DNA of 64,000 nucleotides from Norana najaformis (Eukaryota > Annelida > Clitellata > Crassiclitellata > Hormogastridae), in NCBI GenBank assembly GCA_964023275.1, contig OZ029915.1:3450745-3514744 (forward strand), in the 5' to 3' direction. Both the position numbers and the translations under genes were made by a program. The notes under the pieces are model-generated. The model worked only from the letters and a program-made list of their open reading frames with translations, was not told the DNA's origin and ran no database searches. Below, in pieces: positions 21,476-32,400 of this stretch. Positions within the stretch are counted from its first letter, which is position 1, and every line of letters begins with the position of its first letter.

Positions 21476-21784
21476 TTTAGCAAATTTGTAGCATTCACAT
21501 GTTTTAATATTTGTGTCTAATTCCGTTAGATATTATCTATTTTAATTAAATATATTATATAGTTGCATTCTGTAGTAGAATTGTGTCATTCAACTGATGT
21601 TTAATAACATTAATTTCTAGTACAATATTTATATGTGTAATCTATTCATATATATATGCCATTTATGTAATTTTGTATGCATATATGTATATATGTATTT
21701 ATGTATGTATGTAACTGAATTAAAATGTATGTATATAAATGTATGTATGTATGTGATTATGCATATATTTATGGATGTATATAG

Positions 21785-21892
21785 GTGCTTACCCACAGAT
21801 GTCTGTGAGGAAGGCAACTGGAAACCACCTCAGTTATCTCATACCCGGGTGGCTAAAGCCAATGGACCTGCCTTCGGGCAGAGAACTCATCA
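21785..21892 (+). mobile_element. RTE-like LINE 3' terminus
   Basis: The end ggacctgccttcgggcagag closely matches gaacctgcctaaagggcagag at the end of the RTE-like fragment at 24765. It then runs directly into (CAT)n at 21889. Confidence 0.55.
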
Positions 21893-21948
21893 TCATCATC
21901 ATCGTTGTCTTCGTCGTCGTCATCATCATCATCATCATCATCATCATA
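21889..21948. repeat. (CAT)n trinucleotide array
   Basis: Starts at the LINE terminus. It is read as poly-His or poly-Ile in fortuitous frames. Confidence 0.9.
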
Positions 21949-22062
21949 CGTATATATGTTTTTATATGTATAGATGTGTGCATTATTTATGGATGCATGT
22001 ATGCAACTAAGTATTTAGGAATGTATGATATATATATATAATGAATGAATTGGGAATGCTCT

Positions 22063-22106
22063 TCTTCTTCTTCTTCTTCTACTACTTGTTGTTGTTGTTG
22101 TTGTTG

Positions 22107-22138
<32 letters not shown>

Positions 22139-22162
22139 CTTCTTCTTCTTCTTCTTCTTCTT
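22063..22162. repeat. (TTC)n and (TTG)n trinucleotide array
   Basis: CTT, TTG and CTT blocks. The poly-Glu and poly-Ser frames are repeat translations. Confidence 0.95.
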
Positions 22163-22589
22163 TGTTGGTGAAAAGTTGGTGCTTATACGGGAAAAGAGCG
22201 AGAAACAAAACGATTACTAATGCCATTACATACATTTTATATATAGTGTCGGGTATATATATATATACATACATATGTTCGTATATGCAACTGCATTTAT
22301 ACATCCACATATTAGAATATATATATATACAATATGTATATTCGTGAATGCATATATACATGTGTTTACATATAATTGTCCACTTATCTATGAATATATG
22401 CACACATTTAGGTGTACATGTCTAAATACAGAAAATACAGATGCATATAAAAATATGCAATACATATATATAATTAGATATGATAGATATATGTGTACAT
22501 ATATACATTCTGTTGTCTATGATTATTCCATTTAGAAGCAAATTGAAAATTTGGGCCAAGTAAGGAAGACTCAGTGCTTCATAACACCA

Positions 22590-22840
22590 CACATTTTTCT
22601 AAAATGTAATTGTAATTCTCTAAAATGTAATTGTAATTGTAATTTTCAAAAATGTAATTGTGATTTTCTGAAATGTAATTGTAATTGTAATTTTCTAAAA
22701 TATAACTGTGATTTTCTAAAATGTAATTGTAATTGTAAATTTCTAAAATGTAATTTTAATTGTAATTCTCTAAAATGCAACTGTAATTGTAATTCTCTAA
22801 AATGTAATTGTAATTGTAATTCTCTAAACTGTTATTGCCT
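22590..22840. repeat. Composite (TAATTG)n array with ttctaaaatg spacers
   Basis: Hexamer runs of gtaatt are punctuated by tct(a/g)aaatg, giving 18-, 24- and 30-nt steps. The hexamer is the terminal repeat of family B tails, one of which follows at 22860. The KCNCN-type frame is a translation of the repeat. Confidence 0.85.
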
Positions 22841-22854
22841 CTGATTACATTCTC

Positions 22855-22918
22855 CTGATATAATTACATTCTCTTATATAACGCCGCGCTATATAAATGT
22901 CAAATTACAATTACAGTT
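22855..22918 (+). mobile_element. LINE 3' tail, family B
   Basis: The ccgcgctatataaatgtcaa end is followed by (ATTACA)n. Confidence 0.5.
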
Positions 22919-23065
22919 AGTATTAATGCAAGTGTCTGTATTACTATTAATGGACTGCAGAAACACAAGCTGAAAATTGTATTGTAGAGTTTGGTGAAAG
23001 TAAAAGAAGCCGCCCTCCATGCTTGACCGAACCCTAGCGCACAGTTCAACCTAGAGCAGAAGACA

Positions 23066-23312
23066 CTGTAATCGTAATCGTAATTCCGAGATTTCTACAG
23101 CGCCCAACGAAAGCTACGTCACGGGGACCAACTTATTTGCAGGCGCTCATTCAAAACAAAATCGATAGGCAAAAGGGTTCGGTTCCAGGTCAAGATCCAA
23201 AAGTCAGACCGAGAGACGGCGTGGTCGCTATGGGGGGTGGTGTTTTGGGGTTGGAGAAGAGAAGGAGATAAGAGGAAGAAGATGTGTTAGGATAGGATCT
23301 GTGAAGGAGTAA
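23066..23312 (-). mobile_element. Family A element (CGTAAT-ended)
   Basis: On minus, the element ends ...GGGCGCTGTAGAAATCTCGG followed by (GATTAC)n. The body has cctggaaccgaacccttttg, atcttgacctgg and caccaccc blocks. Nine copies are present in the window. Here the 5' side extends to cagatcctatcctaac, shared with 54255-54285. The class is a LINE 3' end or LINE-tailed SINE. Confidence 0.7.
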
Positions 23313-23589
23313 TCAGTGAAGCATGCCTGTCCTTATTCAGAAGCCTAGCCTAATTGGTCGATCCTACACCAAACCCATAGCAGCTGACCACTCCACTTAT
23401 ACTGCAATGGCACTAACCGATCTCTGGGATATTTCAGAGGCATTGGATGAAGACTTTCGATGGTGACAGGTGGCCGATAGTGATCGTTCATTTACGTAAA
23501 CTCGCACCTGTTCGCAATTAGTCCGTCTTGCAGAGGTGTGGTTTCCAGATTGGATGATCTATCCCTGGGGGAGAGGGCGAGAATGACAA

Positions 23590-23836
23590 AAAGAATCAAT
23601 TGTTCAATTCTATTCTTCCTCTTCCCCTTATCTCTGTTCTCGCTTCAGTTTCAAACACCACCCACCGTAGCCGTCCGACTGTCTGACTGCCTGACTCCTG
23701 GATCTTGACCTGGAACCGAACCCTTTTGCCTATCGATTTTGATTTTACTGAGCGCCTGTGAATATGCTGGTTCCCGCGACTTAGCTTTAGTTGGGCGCTG
23801 TAGAAATCTCGAGATTACGATTACGATTACGATTCT
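23590..23836 (+). mobile_element. Family A element, opposite orientation
   Basis: Full-length-looking copy inverted with respect to 23066, about 280 bp away. It ends in four GATTAC units. With the copies at 23066 and 23876 it can form large hairpins. Confidence 0.7.
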
Positions 23837-23875
23837 AGGTCCTTTGCCATTTTTCCTGTCTGGGAGTTGCTGTTC

Positions 23876-23980
23876 GTAATCGTAATCGTAATCGTAAACT
23901 CGAGATTTCTAAAGCGCCCAACGAAAACTGAGTCGCGGGAACCAGCTTATTCACAGGTGCTTAGTCAAAACATATAGGTG
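23876..23980 (-). mobile_element. Family A element, truncated
   Basis: Terminal (CGTAAT)n plus about 85 bp of the adjoining body. Only 40 bp from the previous copy's microsatellite end. Confidence 0.65.
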
Positions 23981-24364
23981 ACATCTAAATATCTGTAGAT
24001 AATATGTTATGAGCATCTCATTTTTTTAGAAGTAAACAGGTGTGTCGGCAGAGGGGAGCAGGTTGCCACGACCCTCACTGAAAAATCTGGGGGCAGAGGT
24101 ATTTTGGCAATGTTCAGCGAAATAACACCATAAAATATTTTAAGGAAAATTTGATGTCGATTGAACTGAACGCCCTGAGGAACACAGTGAGAAGTCGTTA
24201 ATTGTAGATTTAATTCTAATTCGTCATGGTGACAGATGAAAACTTTTTTCACAGATTTCCATAGTTTTGAACCGAACACGGAACTTCAAAATGCTTTCAG
24301 TTTATATTCCTGTCTTCCGGTGTTCTTGAAAACGGAAGAGGCGTACTTGTCAATTAATACATTT
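23981..24364. other. Unannotated spacer
   Basis: The 90-codon minus frame (24007-24279) shows no known motif. Confidence 0.35.
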
Positions 24365-24795
24365 CCACCTTGGTTTGGAGCGTGGTTCTGTATGGATCAG
24401 AAACATGGACTCTGAGAAAGGAAGACATCAGAAGATTGGAAGCATTTGAGACGTGGATATGGCGCAGGATGGAGAGAGTCAGCTGGACGGAGCACATTAC
24501 AAATGAGGAGATACTGAAAAGAGTAGAGGAAGAAAGATCCTTGGTGGGAACAATTAGAAGTCGACAGAGGAAATGGATTGGCCACATAATGAGAGGGGAC
24601 TCACTCGTAAGAACTATTATCGAGGGAAGAATGGAGGGACGAAAAACAAGAGGAAGACCTAGACAGATGCTGCTGGACTGGATGATCACGGATGGATACA
24701 GCGGACTGAAAAGAGATGCTCAGCACCGTGAAGAATGGCGCCATTGGACGTATGAACCTGCCTAAAGGGCAGAGAACCACAAGAAGAAGACATTT
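24365..24795 (+). mobile_element. RTE-like LINE, C-terminal coding fragment and 3' end
   Basis: An uninterrupted 131-residue frame (24370-24765) reads [19 protein letters not shown] at the start. [18 protein letters not shown] follows, then [20 protein letters not shown] and [12 protein letters not shown]. This is the segment C-terminal to the reverse transcriptase core in RTE-type LINEs. The catalytic FADD region is absent, so the insertion is 5'-truncated. The 3' end is short, ggcagagaacca then (GAA)n. Lack of stops suggests a fairly recent copy. A related fragment is at 59440 (-). Confidence 0.85.
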
Positions 24796-24987
24796 CCACT
24801 GTCGGATACTGACGAGTTACAGCCGTTCAAGATGCTTTTACTTCACTCCGGATTGACTCTTATCGCCCCTGGGTAGAGAGCACCGTATCTGTACAAAACG
24901 AAAATGAAAGTATGTGACTGATGTGAAAGAATGAATTCGGAAATTAAATAGTGAGTAAAAACCAATTCGCAATTTTGTCCAATGCTT

Positions 24988-25092
24988 AACGACATCTTAT
25001 GGAATCAAAGGCCGTTGACGTCGCCCTCCTCCTTTATCCAGGCTTGGGACTGGCACTACCCGAAGAAAAGCAATGGCGGAGTTCTAATACAA
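24988..25092 (-). mobile_element. LINE-like 3' tail, family F
   Basis: Reverse complement of the 8722 block, including cttgggactggcactac and gtcgccctcctcctttatcc. Confidence 0.6.
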
Positions 25093-25500
25093 TCTGGTAG
25101 AACAATGTGTATGTTTCAAGACACTTATTATACAATGACTTTAATTATCCCTCAAAACCGCTGCACATAGCTGTCTAACTAATCTAAACAAGGTTTAAGG
25201 TACATATAATTTGAATTATAAGCAATTTGAAATTTAATACAGACTCAAACATAATAGCACCTGTTACAAGAAAGGCTGTTCCAATATGAAGGTCCAGCAT
25301 ATAGGCATCAGGAGAAGACACGATGGCTGGAGTTGATGTGCGGAAACGTGACATCTGCATATCCCCGCAGGCAGATACAGCGCAGCGATCCAAACGATGT
25401 CTATAGTTGGCTCCGATGGCTCCCAAATCTAATTCAACTTTAGCACAAAACATCGTTAAAGCGCAGCTTCGCTGAATCGTTGAGTAAGACGTGGTTTAGA
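25093..25500. other. Unannotated spacer with an 89-codon minus frame
   Basis: The minus frame 25184-25453 (GANYRHRLDRCAV...) matches no family I know. I treat it as unassigned. Confidence 0.3.
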
Positions 25501-25506
25501 GTAAGT

Positions 25507-25538
25507 CTTACTGAGTAAGACATGTCTTACTCAGTAAG
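25507..25538. repeat. Perfect 32-bp palindrome
   Basis: cttactgagtaagaca is followed immediately by its exact reverse complement. The gagtaagacatg motif is repeated again on both sides (25480-25560). It is cruciform-capable and of unknown origin. Confidence 0.8.
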
Positions 25539-25786
25539 CTGAGTAAGACATGGTTGCCAAAGGTAGCGTTTTATGCAGGAGCCAGTGTATGAGTTTAAGC
25601 CTCGCAATACATTTTCATACATCTTGCCTCTGGTTACATTATGCTTTGATTTCGTTCTTTTTTAGCTTAAAAGGCTGAAATTATTTCTGAATTATATACA
25701 GGCTATAAGTCTATGTTTTAAGATCGCTTTTCATTGGCCGAATTTTCAATATTAATCGACTCGTGCCGATTTGAAACTCCAGAGAA

Positions 25787-25860
25787 CTCATGCTGGAAGC
25801 GCTTCTGAGTAGTTTGTTCTGTAAGAAGCGCTATATAAGTTATCAAATACAATACAGTGC
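25787..25860 (+). mobile_element. LINE 3' tail, family C
   Basis: aagcgctatataagttatc then (AATAC)n, nearly identical to 1700-1778. Confidence 0.65.
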
Positions 25861-25995
25861 AAGAACTACAAAAGCTGATCTGGTTGCGATCTTGTTGTCT
25901 ATGTTCTTTGTTTCTTTGAGTTGAAATCAGTGGCTATAAAGCAAGAACTAAATAGCAAAACCATAAAGAAAACTCAGCTTAATGTAAAGCAAAAA

Positions 25996-26270
25996 TTGTA
26001 ATTGTAATTGTAATTGGATACTAATGTAACTCCGCTTCAAGTAAAACTAGTTAGAGGCGCTCTCTGCATATTCTAACCTAAGCAATGTTAATATCATTAG
26101 CAACAGGAAGTTCATCAGATAGTCCTCAAATAACTACAAAGTCACCAGCGGCGGAATCCCACACACAGGCTGAGCCCAGCCAACGGATTCCCATTCAGAG
26201 TTGCATTTAAATGTAAATGTAAATTGAAATATACACGGTTTTCTATAGCGACCGTATGGCCTCGACCCTG
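25996..26270 (-). mobile_element. Two family B-like tail fragments
   Basis: (TAATTG)n at 25996-26020 and (GTAAAT)n at 26205-26230 each precede short tail-like sequence on the minus strand (tatagcgacc at 26245). The assignment is weak. Confidence 0.35.
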
Positions 26271-27055
26271 CTCATTTCGCAGCGAATTTTTCGGGTGATA
26301 TCCTTCACCACCGCTGCCCGTTTGAATGGGCGCCACACCATTTCAGGTCCCCGTGCACGGACCGTATTAGTCCGAGATTTAAAGCTCTGAAATGTAGCCA
26401 CGATCGGTGTGGTTACACCATGTTCATAGTGTCTGGACCGCATTTCTTTGAGGACAAAAACCGATGACAGGAGATGTAGTCACTGGATATATAGGTCAGG
26501 CAAAAGAGACACTGTTTATGTAGGTCAGGTTATAAAATGGCACCAGAGTACACGGTTGCCTCACTGTTCAGCAATTACTCGCAGTTGGTAGACGAAGCAG
26601 CGTCCGGACATCTTCTGGAGAGGCAGGTTTGTGCAGGACATGAATTTTATTGGTCGTATACCTGAAAATGGTTCATGATACCACTCCAAAGACTCTCCTC
26701 GCCTTTCCTTCACCTCATCCAGAATAATCCCGGTTGCAGGCGGCATACAGGATTGAAGGTCTGAATTTCAACTGTCCAGCTGGAAATTTTTACCTATGAA
26801 TGATAGACGGGTCCAATGGCGGTAAAATATTGATCACTTGCGACAAAGCTTCACCCAGAAACACATGAAAACCCTGCTGGAGTCAAGAAAAACTCTTAAA
26901 CGCTAAAGAACCAGTCGCAGTCGAAATCCGAACATACGAGAATTATCGAGGAAAATTCGTGTAAAACAAAGAAATTAACACATGAAAGAACTTGGCAAAG
27001 CACCAGCAATATGGCCGCAGACATATGCAGTTATATATCGACGCCATGGAATAAG
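26271..27055. other. Unannotated sequence with diverged repeat partner
   Basis: 26480-26545 contains two reversed units of the 32-bp repeat at 30645. Faint blocks at 26585-26760 resemble 31095-31250, so an old duplicated element is possible. Confidence 0.4.
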
Positions 27056-27412
27056 GGCACGGTAGCCGATTGGTTAGAGTCCTGGGTTTGTATGTAGGTC
27101 ACGGTAGCCGATTGGTTAGAGTCCTGGGTGTGTATGTAGATCACGGTAGTCGATTGGTTAGAGTCCTAGATTTGCATGTAGGTCACGGTAGCCGATTGGT
27201 TAGAGTCCTGGATTTGTATGTAGGTCACGGTAGCCGAATGATTAGAGAGATCGGCTAGTAACGCGGAGAATACAGGTTCGAACCTCCTCCCCTGAGACGG
27301 TTACTGTGTAAGGATCTTGAGCAAGTCCTTTACTCGCAATTGCTCAGCGCCATCGATTGATGCTTAGTCATTAGATTTTGGTGCTTAATAACTGCAGGAA
27401 TAATATTACGGT
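27056..27412 (+). mobile_element. SINE family G with five-unit tRNA-like head
   Basis: Four 42-bp units (starts 27058, 27100, 27142, 27184), each carrying cacggtagccgattggttag, precede a fifth head joined to a complete SINE. The complete part has a B box caggttcgaacctcc at 27272, the gttactgtgtaaggatcttg body and a ttaataactgcagg tail. Each unit matches a tRNA 5' half including the A box; only the last is followed by a B box. The same 4+1 layout at 49369 suggests a distinct polymeric-head subfamily. Confidence 0.85.
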
Positions 27413-29100
27413 GGATTAAAGTCTAAAACACAATGGCTAGAAAAGCTAAAACCGAAGCAAAAAGCTATAATTTAATAACTACATGGAACTAACATTTAAA
27501 TTCTAAAAATCTACAAGTGAATGACTACCAAGGATATAGAACTAAATAGCCAGAAAAAAGTAATAGAATCTAATTGCTGAAGACATCTAAAATCTATAGT
27601 TTGTTACAAATAATTAAAATGACTACAAAAGCTAGAGCTTTTAATAACGAAAGGTGGAATTCTACGGCTAAAAATGCTAAAATGAAATTGCAGCAAAGCT
27701 TAAATTCAAAATTTAGAATACAAATGTTTGTACAGATATTTTTAACTCGTAGCTAACAAAGCAACAATTCAGATATTGCAAACAATAATAGCTAATAAAA
27801 CTACACAATCTCAAATTCGGAATCAACTACAGCCAAATACGCACATGCCACACAATCCCGATTAGCTACACAAACTAGAATTGAATGACTACGAAAGCAG
27901 CAGCTACTTAAATGACAAAAAAGCTACGAGTATCTTCTATCAAATTTTAAAGTACTAAAGCTTCAATATCTAAAGAAATAAGTAAAGAAATAAGCTTCAA
28001 AAATAATGTTATGTACATCAAAAATGAAAACTCTATGGTTGAAAAGCTAGAAATGGAAGGTTCAAAGATTAGTTCCTTCGAGAGCTAAAAAATCAAACGC
28101 TACATAAGCGAACAATGACAACAAATACTAAAAATAAAAAATGCAGAAAACTAAAAACCAAGTAACTACAGCGGATCAAAGTCTACGGCTAAAAACCTTC
28201 AAACTGGTGACAATCGAGAATATAGAAATAACAGCTTCAAAAGTTAGAACGGAAACACTAAGAAAGTTTCATTCCTATGTTCACAAGACAAGAACTAGAG
28301 AGCAAAAAACATACAATTTTTATCCCTAAAGTGAAAAAGCTACGAAGCAAATAGCAGTAAGAAGCAACTACTAAATTTAGAAGGTATCTCCAAAGAAAAC
28401 GAGACTGCAAAGTCCATCAGAATCCAATGACTGCGAAAGAAAAAATCGATGGCTATAAAAGACCTTCATGGATCCATCTGATACAGACTCGAAATAGCCG
28501 ACAAGAAACGTTACAACACAATGGCATCGCTTTCCCCCACTTCTCTCTATCTGGAACATTCTGGCGAGTAAGCGAACAGAAATATCAGTCGAACGGTCCT
28601 ACACCGATGTATTAAGTTAACTCAGAAGAGATCTACGTGTTTGCGATGCAGAACCACGTCGACGTGTACTGAGCTATCGTTGAGAATGAATGGCTAGCGA
28701 TGTCAATAGAATTCGGATTCTTTTCAACGGCTGTGTCCCACGTGGCCTCGGACGATCACGTGATCCCCTTCAAAATGTAGGTTAGTGGCCCATTAGTAGC
28801 CCATAACATCGCGGTCCATTTGCCTCGTCCAGTGGAGAACGTGAACCACGATTCGCTCTTGGCGAACGAATGGCGATTACCCGTACATGTTGCTCAAAAG
28901 TGTAGAAATAAAACATCTTACTAAAGTTAGACATCGTTGGCTGCCAATACCTGATGGCTCGAATGGCTAAATTAGCCAGAAATCGATTACTTAAACATTA
29001 AGAAATTACTACACTAAAGTTAGAAAAGCAATCATTCAACTAGCTGTCAATCAATACCTGCAACAGTTAAAGTCAACGGCTGAAAAGTTAGAATTTAATT
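27413..29100. repeat. A-rich region with recurrent gctaaaa/gctacaa motifs
   Basis: aatggctagaaaagct, aatgactacaaaagctag, aatgactacgaaagc and similar recur every 60-120 nt without fixed spacing. This is consistent with a very old tandem repeat. No open frame is convincing. The part from 28420 to 28930 is closer to ordinary sequence. Confidence 0.4.
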
Positions 29101-29263
29101 TAAATATGTACTCTGGAATTCAATATTTACCAAAACCTTAAATAAACTACCACGTGCGTTGTTAGTCATTGGATATGAACCTTGAAAACAGTGACGTTTA
29201 CATAGTAACATGTTGGACGTTTTATGAACAATAGCAACGATTAAAGAAGTCCAATCGTTTTGA

Positions 29264-29545
29264 AAGTATTGATTGAATACGTATAAAATTATTAAAAGTT
29301 TATATTTACACAGAAGTAATGATTGAATTATGTATAAAATTATTAAAAGTTTATATTTACACATGCAGTAAGTAATGATTGAATTATGTATAAAATTAAT
29401 AAAAGTTTATATTTTCACAGTAAGTAATGATTGAATTATGTATAAAATCACTAAAACTTAATACTTACACAGTAAGCAATGATTGAATTATGTTTTATGC
29501 TTTTAAATTATTAAAAGTTTATATTCACACATTCAATTAGAATTT
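29264..29545. repeat. ~56-bp minisatellite, about 5 units
   Basis: Units read agtaatgattgaattatgta, then taaaattattaaaagttta and tatttacac, with small indels. Confidence 0.85.
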
Positions 29546-29697
29546 TATATAAACTCGTTACACACGGATCCATATATGTCTAGAAATGTCTAAATATATC
29601 TGCAGATAAGCCTTCATTTTGCATACGTATATAAAAATACAATACAATACAGTCCATATTTATAACTTTTTGGCGTCACTAGCATTATAAACATATA

Positions 29698-29968
29698 CGT
29701 ATAGTAGAATCTCTTTATAATCAGCATCGTTATAATACATTTCTGAATTGTTTCCACTTATGTTTTTTCGCGTTTTGATTAATGCTGACAAGTTTGCATT
29801 CTCTAAAACTTTAAAGAAACACTCATTATATATATATATATATGTATATATATATTAATAATAAATATACACTGATGAATCTTTATGTGATGTTGCATTT
29901 AAGAACCACAACAAGCAGCGAATTTTAGCAAGGCTGTGTTATAATAAGGTTGTGTTCTAAGGAATCTA
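29698..29968. mobile_element. Possible pogo/Tigger-like MITE remnant
   Basis: The left end agtagaatctctttataat resembles the gtagaa-ctc-ttataac ends of pogo-type elements. The right end ttataataaggttgtgttct is a poor inverted match. No coding sequence is present. Low certainty. Confidence 0.3.
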
Positions 29969-30174
29969 TATAAATAATACATATAATATATATATATGTA
30001 TATATATTATATATATATATTCATCTGACTGTTTAGCCATGTACACAGCACTTCGAAGAGACGCAATACGAAGTTTCTTTTACAATTACAACAACATTAA
30101 CAATAAAAAACTTAGTTAAGCTTAGTTAACCTAATTATAACACAGCCTTGCTATAATTCGCTGCTTGTTATGGA
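29904..30174. repeat. Inverted repeat with ~45-bp arms
   Basis: acaagcagcgaatt.tagcaaggctgtgttataat.aggtt at 29907-29952 is repeated inverted at 30126-30170, with about 175 bp of TA-rich and other sequence between the arms. The right arm directly abuts the SINE 5'-end array at 30179. Confidence 0.8.
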
Positions 30175-30178
30175 TCTG

Positions 30179-30248
30179 CTACCGTGCCCCACTATTGGCT
30201 ACCGTGCCCCACAATCGGCTACCGTGCCCCACTATTGGCTACCGTGCG
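30179..30248 (-). repeat. 20-bp array of a SINE G 5' end
   Basis: On minus, the unit is ggggcacggtagcc(a/g)at(a/t)gt, repeated three times plus a fourth partial. This is the first ~20 nt of SINE G (compare gtggggcacgatagccgatt at 51174), amplified alone with no body attached. Confidence 0.8.
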
Positions 30249-30249
30249 A

Positions 30250-30500
30250 AACCCTTACAAGGTCACCAGTAAAATATTGAAAATATGGTAAAATTTGACT
30301 GGTATAGTGGAGTCTAAGAATGCAAATCGCATGTGATTTGTACCTAATTTACATATTTAACCGTATGCGTGCATGTCTTCTCATGCGCAGACAACATATG
30401 TTTTGAAACTACATGTATAGCTAAGTACAGTGGTGCAATAGTTATCTAGAAATGCTTTTAACATAGACATGTGCAACTATGTGTGAACTTTATATAATTA

Positions 30501-30544
<44 letters not shown>

Positions 30545-30640
30545 TGAGTATATAACAGATAAACATGTGTATATATATGCACATGTAGAAAATTTCTGGT
30601 CTCTCTAACATCGTAATCTGTTTTACCAGACCTAAATATC
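30250..30640. other. AT-rich spacer with (TA)n
   Basis: (TA)n at 30495-30541. No gene was found. Confidence 0.6.
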
Positions 30641-30644
30641 CAGT

Positions 30645-30775
30645 GTCTCTCTTTTATAACCTGACCTATATATCAAGTGTACCTTTTGTCTAACCTATAT
30701 ATCTAGTGTCTCTTTTATAACCTGACCTATATATCTAGTGTTTCTTTTAACTGACCTATATCTATTTTTGACAAG
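30645..30775. repeat. ~32-bp minisatellite
   Basis: Units ctagtgtctcttttataacc and tgacctatatat. Two more units occur inverted at 26480-26545. Confidence 0.8.
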
Positions 30776-31385
30776 GAGAACCATTTCACTTCAAAGCAAA
30801 GTTCAACTGTTAAGAAATAATGGTACTGTAGAAGTTTTAATTAGGTCAACAACTGAATATATCTACAAGTTAAAGCGTATGTCAACACAGATGTGTGCAA
30901 ATTAATGCGAACGTAAATTACTAACTCGATTTTAGTAATCCCGGAAAAAGAAGCTCTCGCACACACGTACAGCTAAACCAAATCGGACCGATTCAGAGCT
31001 GAACACAGCGCAGTTTTTGAATTCAGAGGTCGTGTACTATGTTGCAATGAGGATGAGAAATGATGACAGCCGAATGCTCACCTACTGGCGCTCCCTCGTA
31101 GATGGTAGAAGACGCAGTGTCCAGATATTCCTCACGTCATAAGGACTATGCAGACAGACATTCATCAGCTGGTCGATTGGTCGTAGAAGATTCTCCATGG
31201 CTGACAACCGAGATTTTCCGGTTCAGACAGCATATAGAAGTCCTGGGCTTGATACAGTCTAAACACAATCCAATCTTCCATTGAAAGCTTGACCGATTCA
31301 ATGGAGCTCAGCTTCACTTAAATGCAACCAAATATGGTTTAAAAAAAGACAAAATTCAGTTTAGACACCAGATTTAACTCCGAAA
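30776..31385. other. Unannotated spacer
   Basis: A 60-codon plus frame at 31102 has no known motif. Confidence 0.35.
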
Positions 31386-31805
31386 TTGTATTGTATTGTA
31401 TTTGATAACTTATATAGCGCTTCTTACAGAACAAACTACTCAGAAGTGCTTCCAGCATGAGAACCCCGGGGAAATACATAAGAACGCCTTTCAACAACGA
31501 GCTGACCCAGCTCTATCACCAACAATGACCCTTGCACGAAGCGAAAACCGAAGTTCATTCCATAGAGATGGACCAACAGCAGCAAAAGCCCTCTGCTGCA
31601 CACTCAGGCACAGTAGAAGTCCAAACCTAATAAAATTTTCGAGCAAATTCGGCACATGACGGACTAATCTATCGAAACGAAACGAGATGCACAAACGGCG
31701 GCTACATTTGTTCACACAAATGTAAAGACCCAGATAATAAAGCCGCGTGTTATGATTAAGTGTAGATTTGACAAATACCGATCGTGTGCAACGAACTTTA
31801 ACTTC
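31386..31805 (-). mobile_element. CR1/L2-like LINE 3' end, family C
   Basis: The minus frame (31491-31808) contains QQRAFAAVGPSLWNELRFSL, the C-terminal LINE signature, preceded by RLVRHVPNLLENFIRFGL. Downstream on minus comes the gttctcatgctggaagc UTR, the aagcgctatataagttatc end and (AATAC)n. It is the best copy of family C and shows that the shorter C tails are LINE ends. Confidence 0.75.
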
Positions 31806-32008
31806 CAATTGATCGATCGATCGATTTATTGACTAGTTAATTAATTTATTAATTATAGAGTCGTGATGTTGGACATAGATGGAATCCAGTGGGAAAAGAG
31901 ATACGCAAATGGAGATGTGATGTGCAAACTTGGACAAACGAAAGATACCGCAGATGGAACTTAACTGCATCAGCAGCAGAACTTTGATATTAAAACATCC
32001 TCATCAGG
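31806..32008. other. Spacer with short (GATC)n
   Basis: (GATC) run at 31812-31826. Nothing else recognised. Confidence 0.4.
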
Positions 32009-32009
32009 C

Positions 32010-32168
32010 TAATCTTATAATCTAATCTAATGACTTCTATAGCGCCGTTATTATAATATCCAAGGCATCAGTCGTTGGTCGCTTCAAGTCAAAGTCGCAG
32101 TCAAAATCATAATCCGTTGGAGAAACCGGGTGGAATTCCGATAGGTCAGAGAAACCAGAAGCCAGGTT
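32010..32168 (-). mobile_element. LINE 3' tail, subfamily K2
   Basis: The minus reading ends AACGGCGCTATAGAAGTCA, then (TTAGA)n. Related to 53885 and 3796. Confidence 0.6.
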
Positions 32169-32259
32169 ACAATGGGTAAGCAAGTAAGTAAACAAGCTAA
32201 CCTTGATAGGTTAGCAAGTTAACCCCTTCACAGTTACCAAACACCAAAGCGGTTGAAAA

Positions 32260-32400
32260 AGATTAGATTAGTTAGGATTATAATCTGATAGATTAGATTA
32301 GGTAAGATCAGAATCAGTTTAGTTTAAATTAGATTAGATTATATCAAAATAGACCAGCTTAGAATCAGATGACATCAGGTCAGATGAGATTACCGTACGT
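32260..32400. repeat. Degenerate (GATTA)n
   Basis: gattagatta and cagatga motifs. Confidence 0.6.

Noticed and set aside
22551-22844. Cysteine-rich KCNCN repeat protein
   Set aside because: It is the translation of (TAATTG)n with short spacers, continuous with a family B tail repeat.
24007-24279. 90-codon minus-strand frame as a host gene
   Set aside because: No domain recognised and the frame sits between transposon tails.
25184-25453. 89-codon minus-strand frame as a host gene
   Set aside because: No known motif, no supporting neighbour exons, and a length expected by chance in 64 kb.
27056-27240. Repeat-spacer (CRISPR-like) reading of the 42-bp units
   Set aside because: The units are direct tandem copies without unique spacers and match a SINE head.
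29698-29968. Confident pogo/Tigger-type transposon
   Set aside because: Only one end resembles the family; it is kept as a low-confidence feature.
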